Positions 10,337-21,079 of a stretch of DNA of 64,000 nt are shown here, one piece after another. A model generated the notes under the pieces. It made no database searches and was not told the DNA's origin. It was given only the letters and a program-made list of their open reading frames with translations. Each line of letters begins with the position of its first letter. Positions within the stretch are counted from its first letter, which is position 1. Origin of the DNA: Trachythela sp. YZ-2020 (taxonomy: Eukaryota; Cnidaria; Anthozoa; Malacalcyonacea; Clavulariidae); the NCBI GenBank assembly GCA_016169945.1, contig JADLSH010000369.1, forward strand, positions 310,001-374,000, given 5' to 3'. The translations under genes and the position numbers were made by a program.

Positions 10337-10410
10337 ATAACAAACAGGAAAATTACCCAAAAGTGTGACAATATGTAGCTCTCATTTGCTCATTACATCA
10401 TAGAAAAGTA

Positions 10411-11140
10411 TAAACACTTGTTAAATTCTGCTCAAATTTATCATTTCCATCATCAGTTGTATGACTGAATCACGTGAATTTTCGAAAATTTAAGACACTT
10501 CGCGATCTTGTAATAACCTCATCGCTCTACCATGGGTAAAAGATGTTATGTTGATGCTTTTAAAACTAAAATTATCTAGATTGCTCTAAAATAACGGCAT
10601 TTGTGTTCGTTCAAAGTTGTCCTTGCGGGAATAATATTTTATTGCCACAATCATATGAGAAGACAATTTCTAGTTTGCTTCCACATATGGAGGCGGAATA
10701 AGATCTACTATACTAAAAAATACCTTGAAAGGAAAGTAAGTAATTTTGTTTTATTATGTATGTTTAATCTTGATCGACAAGAGGGTTTCAATTCCCCCAA
10801 ATCACCAAGCCAGCAAGCTTTTTATACCAATATACTCTTCAGAATTCAGTCTGTGTTGATATTTGTACTTGTTAGAACTTGTTTTCATTTATTATACTAT
10901 GAAACTGGAAGCCTGCCCAAATATAGCCTTTTGTGGAGTGAATCTACTTTTATAATGCAGCCAAATTTTGAACTTGCAACCATGAAATTGATCTTAAATG
11001 CAGAGTGTGTTGTTCATTATTTTTTTAATATAAAAAATTGTCAATAAAATATATTGATTATCTAGACATTTGTTATTGTAAAAATAACCAATTTTCCAGT
11101 TATTTCCACCAACTCCTAGCATTTGCCTGCAGTTTCCAAA
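10411..11140. other. Non-coding stretch, no recognisable gene
   Basis: A 148-codon plus-strand frame (10601-11047) uses a non-ATG start, has no recognisable domain, and runs through a splice-donor-like GAAAG|GTAAGTAA at about 10733. It may hold a short exon or be chance. Nothing else is supported. Confidence 0.4.
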
Positions 11141-11147
11141 AGAAACA

Positions 11148-12008
11148 CTATGTACTGTTTAATGCCCCACTTAATCCCTGCGTAAGTTCCAGGTGCACCG
11201 CCCGGGTTGAGGCACATGTAAATAAACAAACGAACACTTTGTTACATTCTTCGCCTTGCGGTGATACTTTCTCTTTCTCGCTGCGAACATACAAAGGTCC
11301 CGCGAAATCTAAGCCGGTATATGTGAAGGGCGGTTCCATTGATACTCTTTCGGTTGGCAAATCGGGCACAGCTGGAGGTTGGAATGCGATTCCTTCATGC
11401 TTTTGACAAATGACGCACTTCTTCAAATTTCGCTTAACTGCTTCTCGACCGCGCAGTACCCAAAATCGTTCTCGCAGAGTAACCAATGTCTGGCGAATAC
11501 CTGAATGCATGATTTTCTTGTGGACATCTTGAATAACCAAATCGGACAAATGATGTTTTGAAGGAAGCAAGACTGGGTTCTTAGACGATTCAGGAATTGT
11601 GGCGTTGTTGATTCTCCCTTTACACCGCAATATGTGTTGATCATCTAAAACTAGACCGAACTGGGTCACATAAGTTGGTGGACAACAATCACGATTGTTC
11701 TCGATAAAATCTAACTCACTTTCGAACGATGACATTTGAACTGTTCGTATCCACATGGACTCGGCATGACTAATCTCGATTGCTGTAAGTGTTTCGACTG
11801 GTGATTCACTCGATAGTTCCTCTCGTCGTTTCTTCTTTAGGGAATTAACAAATCGTAAAACGTAGGCTGTAACCCGTAATAATCGTGTCAGCGTGCTGTA
11901 AGAATTACAGTCAATGATCTTGTCTAGACAAGGTGCTGATGCTCGGTGGTTATCAGTATTTGCAAACGAGTGAGTGACGGTTTGAGGATTCTTTACAATT
12001 TCTTCCAT
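11148..12008 (-). pseudogene. BEL-1 integrase region (5' part only)
   Basis: Contains the H2C2 zinc-binding segment (HKKIMHSG ... CVICQKHEG), the PDLPTERV linker and the first catalytic aspartate in YTGLDFAGPLYV. The frame ends at HLELTQGLS, before the second aspartate, the glutamate and the DUF5641-type tail of BEL integrases. DNA downstream of 11160 is unrelated, so the element is truncated here. The protein would insert element cDNA; this copy cannot. Confidence 0.85.
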
Positions 12009-13780
12009 GGCTTTCTCTCTGGAACGGTTTTACTTGTTGGATGCACAGGCCACGATTCTTCGGATTGACAGAGAAATTCGGGACCATGCCACCATACCGT
12101 GTTTGTTGCAAGTTCTTTTCCGTCCAAACCACGGGAGGGTAAGTCCGCAGGATTTTGCAAACCCGGACAAAACCTCCACTGTTCCTTGTCTGACAATTGG
12201 CGTATCTCTCGGACTCGGTGTTCGACATATTGCTTCCAACTCTTAACGTTCTTTATCCAATACAATGTAGTGATAGAGTCTACCCAATAAAACGTTTGTA
12301 TATCTGACGGCAGAGATAAAGATTCTTTGATGGTTGCTACTAATCGTGCAAGGATAAGGGCCCCAAGTAGTTCCAGACGTGGAATACTTTGTTTCTTTAT
12401 GGGCGCAACCTTGGTTTTCGATGCTACAAAATTGACTGCTACACGACCATCCTCGTATGTTGACCTCAAATAAACTACTGCAGCAAATGCCTTTTGGGAC
12501 GTATCGCTGAACCCATGCAGTTGGACGCTCTTTGGCTTCGAACTCACATCAAAATAACATCTAGGTATCCTAACATTGGATAAATGCTGCAGATCAGACA
12601 CAAAGGAATTGAACCTTTCTCGTGTAGTTCCATGTAACTCTTCATCCCAGTCGACCTTGTCACAGCAGAGTATCTGGAACATCGCTTTCAATCGAAAGGT
12701 GAATGGACTAAGGAAACCCAAAGGATCGAAGATCTTGGCCGTCAGTTTTAGCAATGCTCGCTTTGTAGTTTGTAATTGGCAGAGACTTGGCATAAGTAAT
12801 CAAGTCATCAAAATTGAAGAACAGTTCGTCAGAATGAGTGTTCCAATTGACTCCTAATACCTTTACCGATTTCTCGTCGTTCGAATTATTGGGACCAATC
12901 GTAGATTTCGTGTACGATTCATCTTCCACGATAACTTTCTTTTCGCATGGGGTCGATGACTTTTGATGGCTTTCGCACTGGTTGATGGATTCAAGAAGGA
13001 AGGACGAATTGGAGTTCCATTTTCTTAAATTAAACCCTCCTTTGCTCATAATTTCCTTGGACTGTTTGTAGATATCAAGGGCTTGGCTATCGCTACTACT
13101 TCCAGAGAGGAGATCGTCCACATACAGTGATTTCTTTATCAGTTCGATAAGTTCAGGGTATTGATCTTTGTATGAACTCAAGTGATGGTAAATAGTTGCA
13201 CCGAGAATCGTTGGTGATGGGCAAAGTCCAAATACCAGACGACAAAATCTCAAATGTTTGATCTTTGAATTCAGCCTTTCAGGCTCTTCTAGCCAGAGGA
13301 AACGAAAGCATATCTCGGTCACTTGGGTCGATCCCCACCATGAGAAAAGCCTTTTCAATGTCGGCCGATATTGCAACTGGATTCGCTCTGAACCTTACGA
13401 GAACATCGAAGAGATGTGGTATAAAATTGGGACCCGTTTCTAAGAACTCATTTAGCGAATGTCCTTCGACGTCAGACTTTGCAGACCCATCATAAACAAC
13501 GCGCAGTTTCGTAGTATCTTTATCCTTGCGGATGACGGCATGATGAGGCATGTAATGTATTGACTTCTCTTCCCCACTCGCTTGGTTTTCTAGATTTCCG
13601 AGGTCTCCCGGAGGGACTTCTTGAACCACTCCCTTCTCTAATTGATCTTTGATGGTGTTGTTATATTCTTCAAGAAGTTCTGATTCCTTTCTTAATTTGT
13701 ACTGCAGGGATTTCAGCCGATTGTAACAATAATTGTAATCCGTTTTGACATCCATTTGCTCTTCTTTCCAGGGTAGCGAC
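11993..13780 (-). pseudogene. BEL-1 reverse transcriptase and RNase H (frameshifted)
   Basis: The RT core begins around 13700 (KLRVVYDGSAKS, then ISADIEKAFLMVGID). It shifts frame near 13280-13370 and continues with LVFGLCPSPTILGATI and the catalytic box LYVDDLLSG. After another shift near 12750 comes LTAKIFDPLGFLSPF, then RNase H with SIPRLELLGALILA, YWVDSITTLYWI and NPADLPSRG. All are standard BEL/Pao pol landmarks. The YVDD box is intact, but the frameshifts prevent a single polyprotein. Confidence 0.85.
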
Positions 13781-13799
13781 ACTTCATAACGGTTGTCCT

Positions 13800-15306
13800 C
13801 ATATTTGATATTCTTTAGAAATGACATCGGTAACTGGTAAATGGAAGAATCTTCAGGTTCTCTAACTCCGATTGATCTCGTACTGTCAGCATTTGTAGCA
13901 ACACATCGAGCAGTTTGAAGTAGGACGGCTTTCCCCTTACGAGATGCACTCGTTGCACTTGTAGCTGTCGTGTTTCCACTTGAATTGTCAGGATTTGTTT
14001 GATTTTGAGGCTCCTGTTTTTCTTTCGGGGGATCTGCTGGTTTCTGGCGAATAATTCGGGAACAAATTGATTGATGATGTCGTTGACCACACTTTCGACA
14101 TCCCCTTGCATTTTGGCACTCTTGTGACACATGACCAATCCGTAAGCAAATGAAACAACGCTTGTCTCGTCGCAAAATATCCTTCCGATCTTGCATACCA
14201 GTTACCCTTTCACAAGAAGCTGAATAATGATGTTCTTTGCAATAAACACATCGAATTCTCGCCGAATCTCCTTGATTTTGTTTCGAAAACAACGCTTGAG
14301 CTGTAGAGGGTTGATTTTTGTTCCGTTCAAATGCGGGAGGTGATCTTGAGTCATTTAATTTCACTTGGTCGCTTGCTTCTCTCGCTTCGATTTCCTTTCG
14401 AATTGTTTCCAAAAGTTCGTCGATTTTCCAAATTTCATTCGTAGACTTTCGTGCAACTTCCAACCGTAAACTATTTTGGAGCTTTGACATCAATATTGGT
14501 ATCAGTAAACTACCATATTGCTCTTGGGAAACGCCCAGTGCCTCTAAACCGCGTACATAACTCGAATTTTATCATAAACAAACCGAATTGATGATGATCG
14601 TTCGTTTGAGCAAGGTTGGATCTTAAGAAGTTCGTCCATATGAGCAGCGATAATCTGTTGTGGTCGGCCGAATCTTTCCTCAAGAATAGCAATAGCCGCG
14701 TCATAATTTGCTTCGGACAAAGTCAATCCTTGAACTGATCGAGCAGCTGCGCCTTCAAGTTGTGAGTACAAATAGTTTAATTTGTCAACTTTCGAAATAG
14801 TATTGTTGTCGTGAACAGCTGCTTTGAACGATTCCCAAAAAGGCTTCCAATTGGTAACATTTCCTTTAAACTTTTGCAGCGTTATTTTGGGTAATTTCGC
14901 CCTGATTTGTGTCGCTTGAAAGGACTGTGATTGCTGCGATACAATGTTTGGCGTTTCAACAGAAGACGCTGTTAAACACTTGCATTTCAGACTTATTTAC
15001 CGCAGATTTTAATCGTACAATACACGATGTAACTTTCGCAATGATTTCCTCTGATTCAACTACTTCCGCCCCAATGTTTTTCACGTCGCATAAACCCAAT
15101 ATTTTCTCGTCAACTTCGTTAAGTTTCGCCAGTTTACATTCGATTTGTTGCTTCAATGTATTCAACTTCGTTTTCAACTCATCCAACAGCGTCGTTGAAC
15201 TCGTAGATGCTAAAATATCGTCGGCTTCTTTCAATAATTTTGTGGCAACACCACGATGTGCGCCTCGAATCGCTCGTAATCGTTGAATATTTTCGTTTTC
15301 CGCCAT
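13800..15306 (-). pseudogene. BEL-1 gag with zinc knuckles; protease missing
   Basis: ATG at 15306 begins MAENENIQRLRAIRGAHRG. A frameshift lies near 14980, after which the DUF1759-like segment follows (KLPKITLQKFKGNVTNWKPF, YSQLEGAAARSVQGL). Another shift lies near 14545. Then come CCHC-type fingers CVYCKEHHYSASC and CFICLRIGHVSQEC, and CRKCGQRHHQSIC. Right after VLLQTARCVATNADSTRSIG the frame passes to the linker EPEDSSIYQLP that normally precedes RT, so the aspartic protease of about 280 residues is absent. It resembles the gag of BEL-3 at 62443 (shared HRG..ATK start region). Confidence 0.8.
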
Positions 15307-15345
15307 CGTTTACTCGCTTGTTTAACACGTACAAAAGGGCTCAGT

Positions 15346-15363
15346 GCCCCACGTTGGGCGCCA
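15346..15363 (-). promoter_or_regulatory. BEL-1 primer-binding site
   Basis: TGGCGCCCAACGTGGGGC reads on the minus strand immediately after the LTR. The TGGCGCCC start is complementary to a tRNA 3' end of the ..GGGCGCCA type, used to prime reverse transcription. The exact tRNA is not certain. Confidence 0.7.
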
Positions 15364-15579
15364 TATAATAAACTTTGCAATTTATTAGCTTATTCTCGTA
15401 TTTCTCTACATAAAACAACAAAATAACAACCCAATATAAACTATAAAACGTTCGTAGTTCGTAAGAAATTCTAACACTGATCTCGTATGATGTTGTCTCT
15501 ATGGCAACTGTTCGCTCATTGGCTGGCATATAAAATTGCCCAAACAATATAAATTAAAATAATTAAAATGTTTACTACA
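15364..15579 (-). repeat. BEL-1 5' LTR (216 bp)
   Basis: Begins TGTAGTAAAC and ends GTTTATTATA on the minus strand, giving imperfect short terminal inverted repeats. It is followed directly by the primer-binding site. A TATA-like TTTATAGTTTATATTGG near 15440 could be its promoter. The partner LTR is not in the window, so a TSD cannot be checked. Confidence 0.7.
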
Positions 15580-15586
15580 TTGGGTT

Positions 15587-18500
15587 TCAACTAAACAAAG
15601 CATAAGATGCTTTCTTACACATATATATGGAGTGCCTTATATATGGAGTGCCTTTTTTGGACGTCTTTGTCTCCCTATGGGTATTCTCATTAAAGTGCAG
15701 GCATGCTAGGATGTGCCTAGGGGTAAGAAAGTCACTATTAGTCACATTGTTAAATTCCTCTATTTATATCAAATATAAGTGGGTTTTGTATAAGTATACT
15801 AATGAGTAATTATGAGACTGGTTACTAACTTTCAGTACTCACAGTACTCACCTGCAGTATGTCCCTAACCAAGAAAAGCAAATCATCTTTGGATGCCAAT
15901 GGTTCAACACTGAATGGAAACCTTCATTTGAATGGAAAGGAGCTAGTTTGGACCACAGGTGAAAGTTTCTTGATGTCTTTGACTAGGATTTTCTTTGTCA
16001 GAATATTTTTCAGTTTCTGGTAGGGTTTTGATCCTATGAAAGATAGAAAACAATGAGATGTTAAAAAGCATTCTTTCCAGTTGAGATATCACACTCCTGG
16101 ACATCAAGAAATGTGCCATGTTACCACGTACCAACTTTAATCCACTTCTTATTTTCAGCAATCTCACCATGATGACACTTGTCATACAATGCGTTTGGAT
16201 GTCCATCATGCTCATTATTGACATGCCTCATAAATGACAACCACTTTGCTTCTATAAGGGATGCAAACCCAGGCTTTCACCCACTCTGTTAATATCTCGC
16301 AGCCTTTCTCTTTGCTTGCTTTCAACACTTTCTTTACAGTTGACTTTGCCTGGTGCCAGATATCATAATAGTGTGTAGTATCCTTCTGACTAGTTCTCAT
16401 CCATTTACCTATACCGCGGTGGCGATCGGACACGAACGTCTTAATTGGGAGCTTCTCCTTGACTTTTATTGCGTCAAATGAGCGCTTTGCACCTTCCAAC
16501 TCCATTTTATTACTACTTCCAACCTCATTGGCCTGTAAAGATAAGGTAATATGATGACGAGTTATTTCATTCAATACACCCTTTCGTTATTTACGTCACA
16601 AATACTCCCTTGACCTGAGAGCTTCGCTTCCATAAATCGACAAGAAATGCAATTCCCTCACTGGCACGAGAATGAGGCTCCTGGGCCAAGGAGAGACTTG
16701 TGACGTAATTATAGAAAGGATGTATTCCTGAAACCATACCTAGGGTCTTAAGATTTTACTCTTTGGATTGTGTATTATTTTCCTAAATACGGTACAGCAT
16801 CAAAACGATAAATTCAAAATACCTGAAGTAATTCGAAGTGCACAAGTTTGGTCAGATTACAATTCAGCATTGTATAGCATCCATATTTCGCGCTGTGTCC
16901 CATGCTATCGAATCTGCCATCTCCAGCCCAAACGCTATCCTTTATTCCCTTTAGTTGATCGATTAATACTGTCCGAGATTTTTCCCAGTATTGCAGTATT
17001 AATGGGAACATAAACTTCCTCTGATGGTAGAAGAAAGTCCTAGCACAGTATATTTTAAGGCCCATGTGCTTAAATAGCAGCAAAACTTTACTAATCGAGG
17101 ATCCAGACATGAGGGTTGCAAAACTCAACAAGATATTGCCAGCAGGATACTTTCCCAGCACCAGTGGTTGGCTCCTCCACGCATAGCCTTGGCATGATTT
17201 GCATGTTTGTTCCACTATTGCCATTGTTCCATGGACTTTGACATTAACACTTGGCGACCGTGCCTTGCATTTGAAACAGAACAATGAAAACAGTGAAACC
17301 AACATACTGTAGAACACAATAAATTTTGGTTCTCTATCAGCCGATCTGAAAGAGAAGGCAACCAATTAGTATTTTTTCAGAGTTCTGGAGAATATCGTGA
17401 GTAGGTCTATATTGTGGATGAATGAAGACCTACCTCGCATCCTGTGATGCATTATCTTTGTCTTCCGTTTCGTCAAGCTCGTCATCATCTGATGCGTCAG
17501 TTTCTTCTTCCTCCATATTAGCATTCCAGTCAGGATCTTTCAGTGTCTGACCCAAATCGTCCTCCGAGTTATCTCCCATGAACCCATCTTCGTAATCCCA
17601 AGCTTCGTCCAAGATACCAATATCTTCACCTGTCTCATTTTCTGCTTCGTCACTGCTACTCTCGCCTCCCGAGGACAACTCTTGTCGCAAAGATTCAATT
17701 GTCTAAAACGAGAAATACAATAAATCCGTTACATGGTTCAAAATTTGGAAAATTTAAACTTTTTGTGTCCAGGCCTGGGGAGTAACGCAAAAATATATTT
17801 TCTGACAAGATAAAATTCTACTATCCTACAGTATATATAAAATTCTACTATCCTACAGTATATATAAAATTCTGCGCAAACCTAAAATTCCCTACGGTAA
17901 CCTTTTGGAGGTTTGTATTCTCTTTTTGCAACATTAAATTGCGCCTTTTTTGTTTCGATCGTAACTTCTGGAGATTTTCAATTCTCTCTTGTTTCATACC
18001 ACAGTCGACACAAGATAGCGAGCCATGAGCTGTTTCTGATATGAAACTCTCATCCTCCGCTGTTGTTTGCAGAGGCTCCTCCATGCTCACGTTAAACATT
18101 TCTGTTTCATTACTCGACTCGCCACTAATTCGTTCGGCCACTGACACTGATTCGGAACTAGGTAATTCGTCCACGTCATGAATGAAGCTTGTCGATGGCG
18201 ATAGCTGATCCCGTACAATCTGCAAGATTCAACAATTATTTTCCAAAAAAGCTTCGATTGACTTTGGTAAAGCAAAACTATTCGCAATAATATTTTCTAA
18301 TAGCCAATTGAATAATAATGTTTTGCTATGTAGAACATGACTCACCCTTCTCTTCGTACGCGAAGTCGCTGGCATTTCTTCTAGAACGACTGAATCCTTC
18401 GTTGGTACTGACCCTTCTAATAAGTATCTTGCCTTTGGTTTTAGCTCGTCTGGTACGTCAATGTGATACCGTGTTCCAAAGCACGATTTCTCGAAGTGCG

Positions 18501-18708
18501 CTGAGCATATTACTGACGAATTCGTAGGAGTAAAATTCGGCCGATGTTTTCGCACAAATTTTATCCACATTTTCCGTTGTTCCTCATTTGCGGGAAACTT
18601 ATGCATTGATATCCCTTCAACGTGATATGTATTCGTGCAACTGCGCAATCCAGGACCTCCGCAAACGCAAAATTTTCCTCTCCTCGCTCTCTTCGTGCTG
18701 GAAGCCAT
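15587..18708 (-). pseudogene. THAP-domain / DDE transposase-like gene, seven exons, two frameshifts
   Basis: Exons with GT..AG borders and agreeing phases: 18708-18346, 18219 to about 17895, 17702-17434, 17345-16823, 16532-16132, 16033-15852, 15716-15587. Exon 1 encodes a THAP domain (C14/C16, C24, HKFP, C68 and H71 in VICSAHF). Exon 2 is serine-rich with a CVDCG pair and a basic coiled coil. Exon 3 is very acidic. Exon 4 has CFKCKARSP, CKSCQGYAW and a first catalytic-type aspartate in GDGRFDSMGHSAKYG. Exon 5 has the second in FVSDRHRGIGKWM and DIWHQAKS. This is the domain order of THAP-fused DDE transposase-like genes of aquatic animals; its superfamily is uncertain. Exon 5 shifts frame near 16260-16285. 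Exon 6 carries a 10-bp duplication (TGAATGGAAA at 15911-15920 and 15929-15938) that breaks the frame. The last exon ends 8 bp from the BEL-1 LTR, so the C-terminus may be truncated. Confidence 0.85.
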
Positions 18709-18977
18709 GCTTGTTGAATTCGAAATGCATATATAGTAACTCAGACTGCACTGCTTTTATAGGGTTAGATAGTACAGATGCAAACAGGATTGCGTGCGAG
18801 TGCGGGTGTGAGTCAAAATCTCACGTTACACACTCGCATTCAAAGAGCGAGAAAACATATAAGTTATTTGGTCCCCAGGACAAGTTTAACATTGTTAGAA
18901 AGGGCATAAAATTCTACATAATATAAGTGACTAAAAAAAATATCCTATAGAATAGGTAATGAGAAAATTAGAGTTAT

Positions 18978-19195
18978 AACACTAGGTCCCTGGCAGGACT
19001 TGAACCCACGGGCCTACAGCTCAGCAACTGGCCTCTGTAGCTCAGTTGGTTAGAGCGCTGCACCGGAATCGCAGGGCCGTGGGTTCAAGTCCTGCCAGGG
19101 ACCTAGTGTTGCATTTTTCGCAACCGTTCCTGGTTAGGTCTTAAAATTGTGTATATATCTAGTCACTTGGATTATCCACCAAACCCAGTATTCTA
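18978..19195 (+). mobile_element. tRNA-derived SINE, copy 1, with inverted T-arm
   Basis: The core at 19033-19105 resembles a tRNA, with an A box TGTAGCTCAGTTGGTTAGAG and a B box GGGTTCAAGTCCTGCC. The 5' and 3' acceptor strands do not pair and loop position 33 is not T, so it is not a working tRNA gene. The tail ATTTTTCGCAACCGTTCCTG is SINE-like. Upstream, 18978-19011 is an exact 34-bp reverse complement of 19078-19111, so the copy is flanked by a partial antisense copy of itself. Confidence 0.75.
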
Positions 19196-19285
19196 GTTCA
19201 ACCAAGTGAAGTGCAAAAAAATCTTTCAATTTACCTTATCACAACCCGCACACCCGATAACCTATATATACAGAACTTACGGTTA

Positions 19286-19465
19286 CAGCTCAGCAACTGG
19301 CCTCTGTAGCTCAGTTGGTTAGAGCGCTGCACCGGAATCGCAGGGCCGTGGGTTCAAGTCCTGCCAGGGACCTAGTGTTGCATTTTTCGCAACCGTTCCT
19401 GGTTAGGTCTTAAAATTGTGTATATATCTAGTCACTTGGATTATCCACCAAACCCAGTATTATTA
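19286..19465 (+). mobile_element. tRNA-derived SINE, copy 2
   Basis: About 174 bp (from AGCTCAGCAACTGG to CCAAACCCAGTATT) appear identical to 19018-19191, with a 268-bp period. A recent tandem duplication is more likely than two insertions, because the flanking CTAGTCACTTGGATTATCC is shared. Box A and box B are intact; the acceptor stem is not. Confidence 0.75.
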
Positions 19466-19474
19466 GATCAGTGG

Positions 19475-20696
19475 GTTTAAAATGTATGTAGCATCACAAC
19501 AAAGATCCTTCATTTTCTCATTAAATGTGTATGATATTTCCATTTTTACATATATTGTGTAGGTAATTTGCGTCAAATCTCGATTCATCTCACAACAAAG
19601 ATCCTTCATTTTCTCATTAAATGTGTATGATATTTCCATTTTTACATATATTGTGTAGGTAATTTGCGTCAAATCTCGATTCAAAATCTCACGTTATATA
19701 CACACTCGCATTCAAAGAGCGAGAAAACATATAAGTTATTTGGTCCCCTGGACAAGTTTAATATCATTAGAAAGAGTAGAAAATTCTACATAACATAAGT
19801 GACTAGAAAATATATCCTATAGAATAGGTAATGAGAATATCAGAGTTATATGTACAGACACGCGCGGTACTTTGCGTCAAATCTCAATTGAAAATCTCAC
19901 GTTACACACTCACATTGAAGAGCAAAAAAAAAACACATAAATTATTTGGTCCCCAGGACTAGTTTAACATCGTTAGAAAGGGCATAAAATTCTACATAAT
20001 ATAAGTGAATAAAAAATATATCCTATAGAATAGGTAATGAGAATATCAGAGTTATATGTACAGACACGCGCGGTACTTTGCGTCAAATCTCAATTGAAAA
20101 TCTCACGTTACACACTCACATTCAAAGAGCGAAAAAACATAGAAGTCATTTGGTCCCCAAGACAAGTTTAACATCGTTAGAAAGGGCATAAAATTATACA
20201 TAATATAAGTGACTAAAAAAATATCTTATAGAATAGGTAATGAGAAAATCAGAGTTGTATATACAGACGCGATTTGCGTCAAATGTCAACGGAAAATCTG
20301 ACATTACACACTCACATTCAAAGAGCGAAAACACATAGAAGTCATTTGGTCTCCTGGACAAATTTAACATTGTTAAAAAAAGCATAAAATTCTACATCAT
20401 ATAAGTGAATAAATAAAATATCCTATAGAATATGTAATGAGAAATTCGAAATTGTTTTATATGGTCTTGCTTTGCGTATAAATTCTGCATGTGAATAGCT
20501 CATGTTACACATTGACATTCAAATGGCAAAAACGCATTTAAATTGTTTGGTCTCGAGAACAAGTTTGGGATCGTTAAAAAGAGAACAAAATTCTACACAA
20601 TATATGTAAAAATGGAAATATCATACACATTTAATGAGAAAATGAAGGATCTTTGTTGTGATGCTATATATACATACATTTTAAACCGCAGGGGGT
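19475..20696. mobile_element. Inverted-repeat-bounded element carrying the satellite array
   Basis: The left end GGTTTAAAATGTATGTAGCA (19477 onward) and the right end TACATACATTTTAAACC (to about 20696) are inverted repeats. They continue for about 95 bp through CATCACAACAAAGATCC and the following bases. The left inverted repeat is itself tandemly doubled (period 97 bp, 19493-19686). The interior is the 190-bp satellite. It may be a non-autonomous transposon with internal tandem repeats; no TSD could be fixed. Confidence 0.55.
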
Positions 20697-20803
20697 GACG
20701 AATGTCGTGATGGCAATGTGCCAATAAGGCATAAAGATTATGACTAGCTGCAGTTTAATGCTTTATAATATGCTTATTTTCTGCGACAAAAATTGTCACC
20801 GAG

Positions 20804-21075
20804 GGGCTTCGGTGGCGCAGTCGTCAGAGCAAGCGCCTTTCAGCTCTAAGTCTCGTTGAGGACTCTTTACTCATCACACTCATGTGAAAAGAGTAAGTCA
20901 ACTTACGCTCTGCCGAAAGTCGTGGGTTTTCTCCGGGCACTCCGGTTTCCTCCCACAGGGAAAGTTGACTGGGTGGACAGATTAGGAAAGTAATATCACA
21001 ATTGTAAAAATAGGTACGCTAAGTGTACATGTATCTGCTCATGCGTATTTGCATAATTGTATAATTTAATAAAGT
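20804..21075 (+). mobile_element. tRNA-derived SINE, second family
   Basis: The head GGGGCTTCGGTGGCGCAGTC followed by GTCAGAGC resembles a tRNA A box. The body holds CTCCGGGCACTCCGGTTTCC, a conserved block common in marine invertebrate SINEs, and the AT-rich tail ends AATAAAGTAATTAAAG. It includes the motif GGTACGCTAAGTGTACATGT near 21014, which also begins family A repeats. Confidence 0.7.
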
Positions 21076-21079
21076 AATT

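Larger units (their letters stand above)
9155..10410 (+). repeat. Dispersed repeat B, copy 1 (interrupted by two insertions)
   Basis: Matches, in inverted orientation, the repeat at 23805-24260. The blocks are 9160-9411, 9668-9814 and 10337-10410. Between them lie two extra segments absent from the other copy, at 9412-9667 and 9815-10336, which are therefore later insertions. No coding capacity is visible. A short run of ATTCATCACGTT-type units lies at 9200-9245. Confidence 0.8.
11148..15579 (-). mobile_element. BEL/Pao LTR retrotransposon 1, truncated and decayed
   Basis: In minus-strand order: one LTR (15579-15364), a primer-binding site, gag from 15306, zinc knuckles, reverse transcriptase, RNase H, and the start of the integrase, which stops abruptly near 11148. 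The second LTR and the integrase C-terminus are missing. Reading frames shift at least four times. The gag (DUF1759-like) to CCHC to RT/RNase H to integrase order, with H2C2 integrase fingers, is the BEL/Pao arrangement. Its upstream LTR lies 8 bp from the stop codon of the THAP/DDE gene, so it inserted at or within that gene's 3' end. Confidence 0.9.
18790..20660. repeat. ~190-bp tandem satellite, about six units, interrupted
   Basis: Units start around 18805, 19677, 19887, 20095, 20290 and 20495. They share CTCACGTTACACACTC, ATTCAAAGAGCG, TTTGGTCCCC, GACAAGTTTAACAT and TATCCTATAGAATAGGTAATGAGA. The first unit is separated from the rest by the SINE pair at 18978-19465. Divergence between units is a few to about 20 per cent. 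Plus-strand stops are dense, so it is not coding. Confidence 0.85.

Noticed and set aside
10601..11047. 148-residue protein on the plus strand
   Set aside because: Non-ATG start, no domain, passes through a donor-like site; composition fits AT-rich noncoding DNA.
19033..19105. tRNA gene (also 19301-19373)
   Set aside because: The A and B boxes are good, but the acceptor strands do not pair, position 33 is not T, and the sequence continues into a SINE tail present in several copies.
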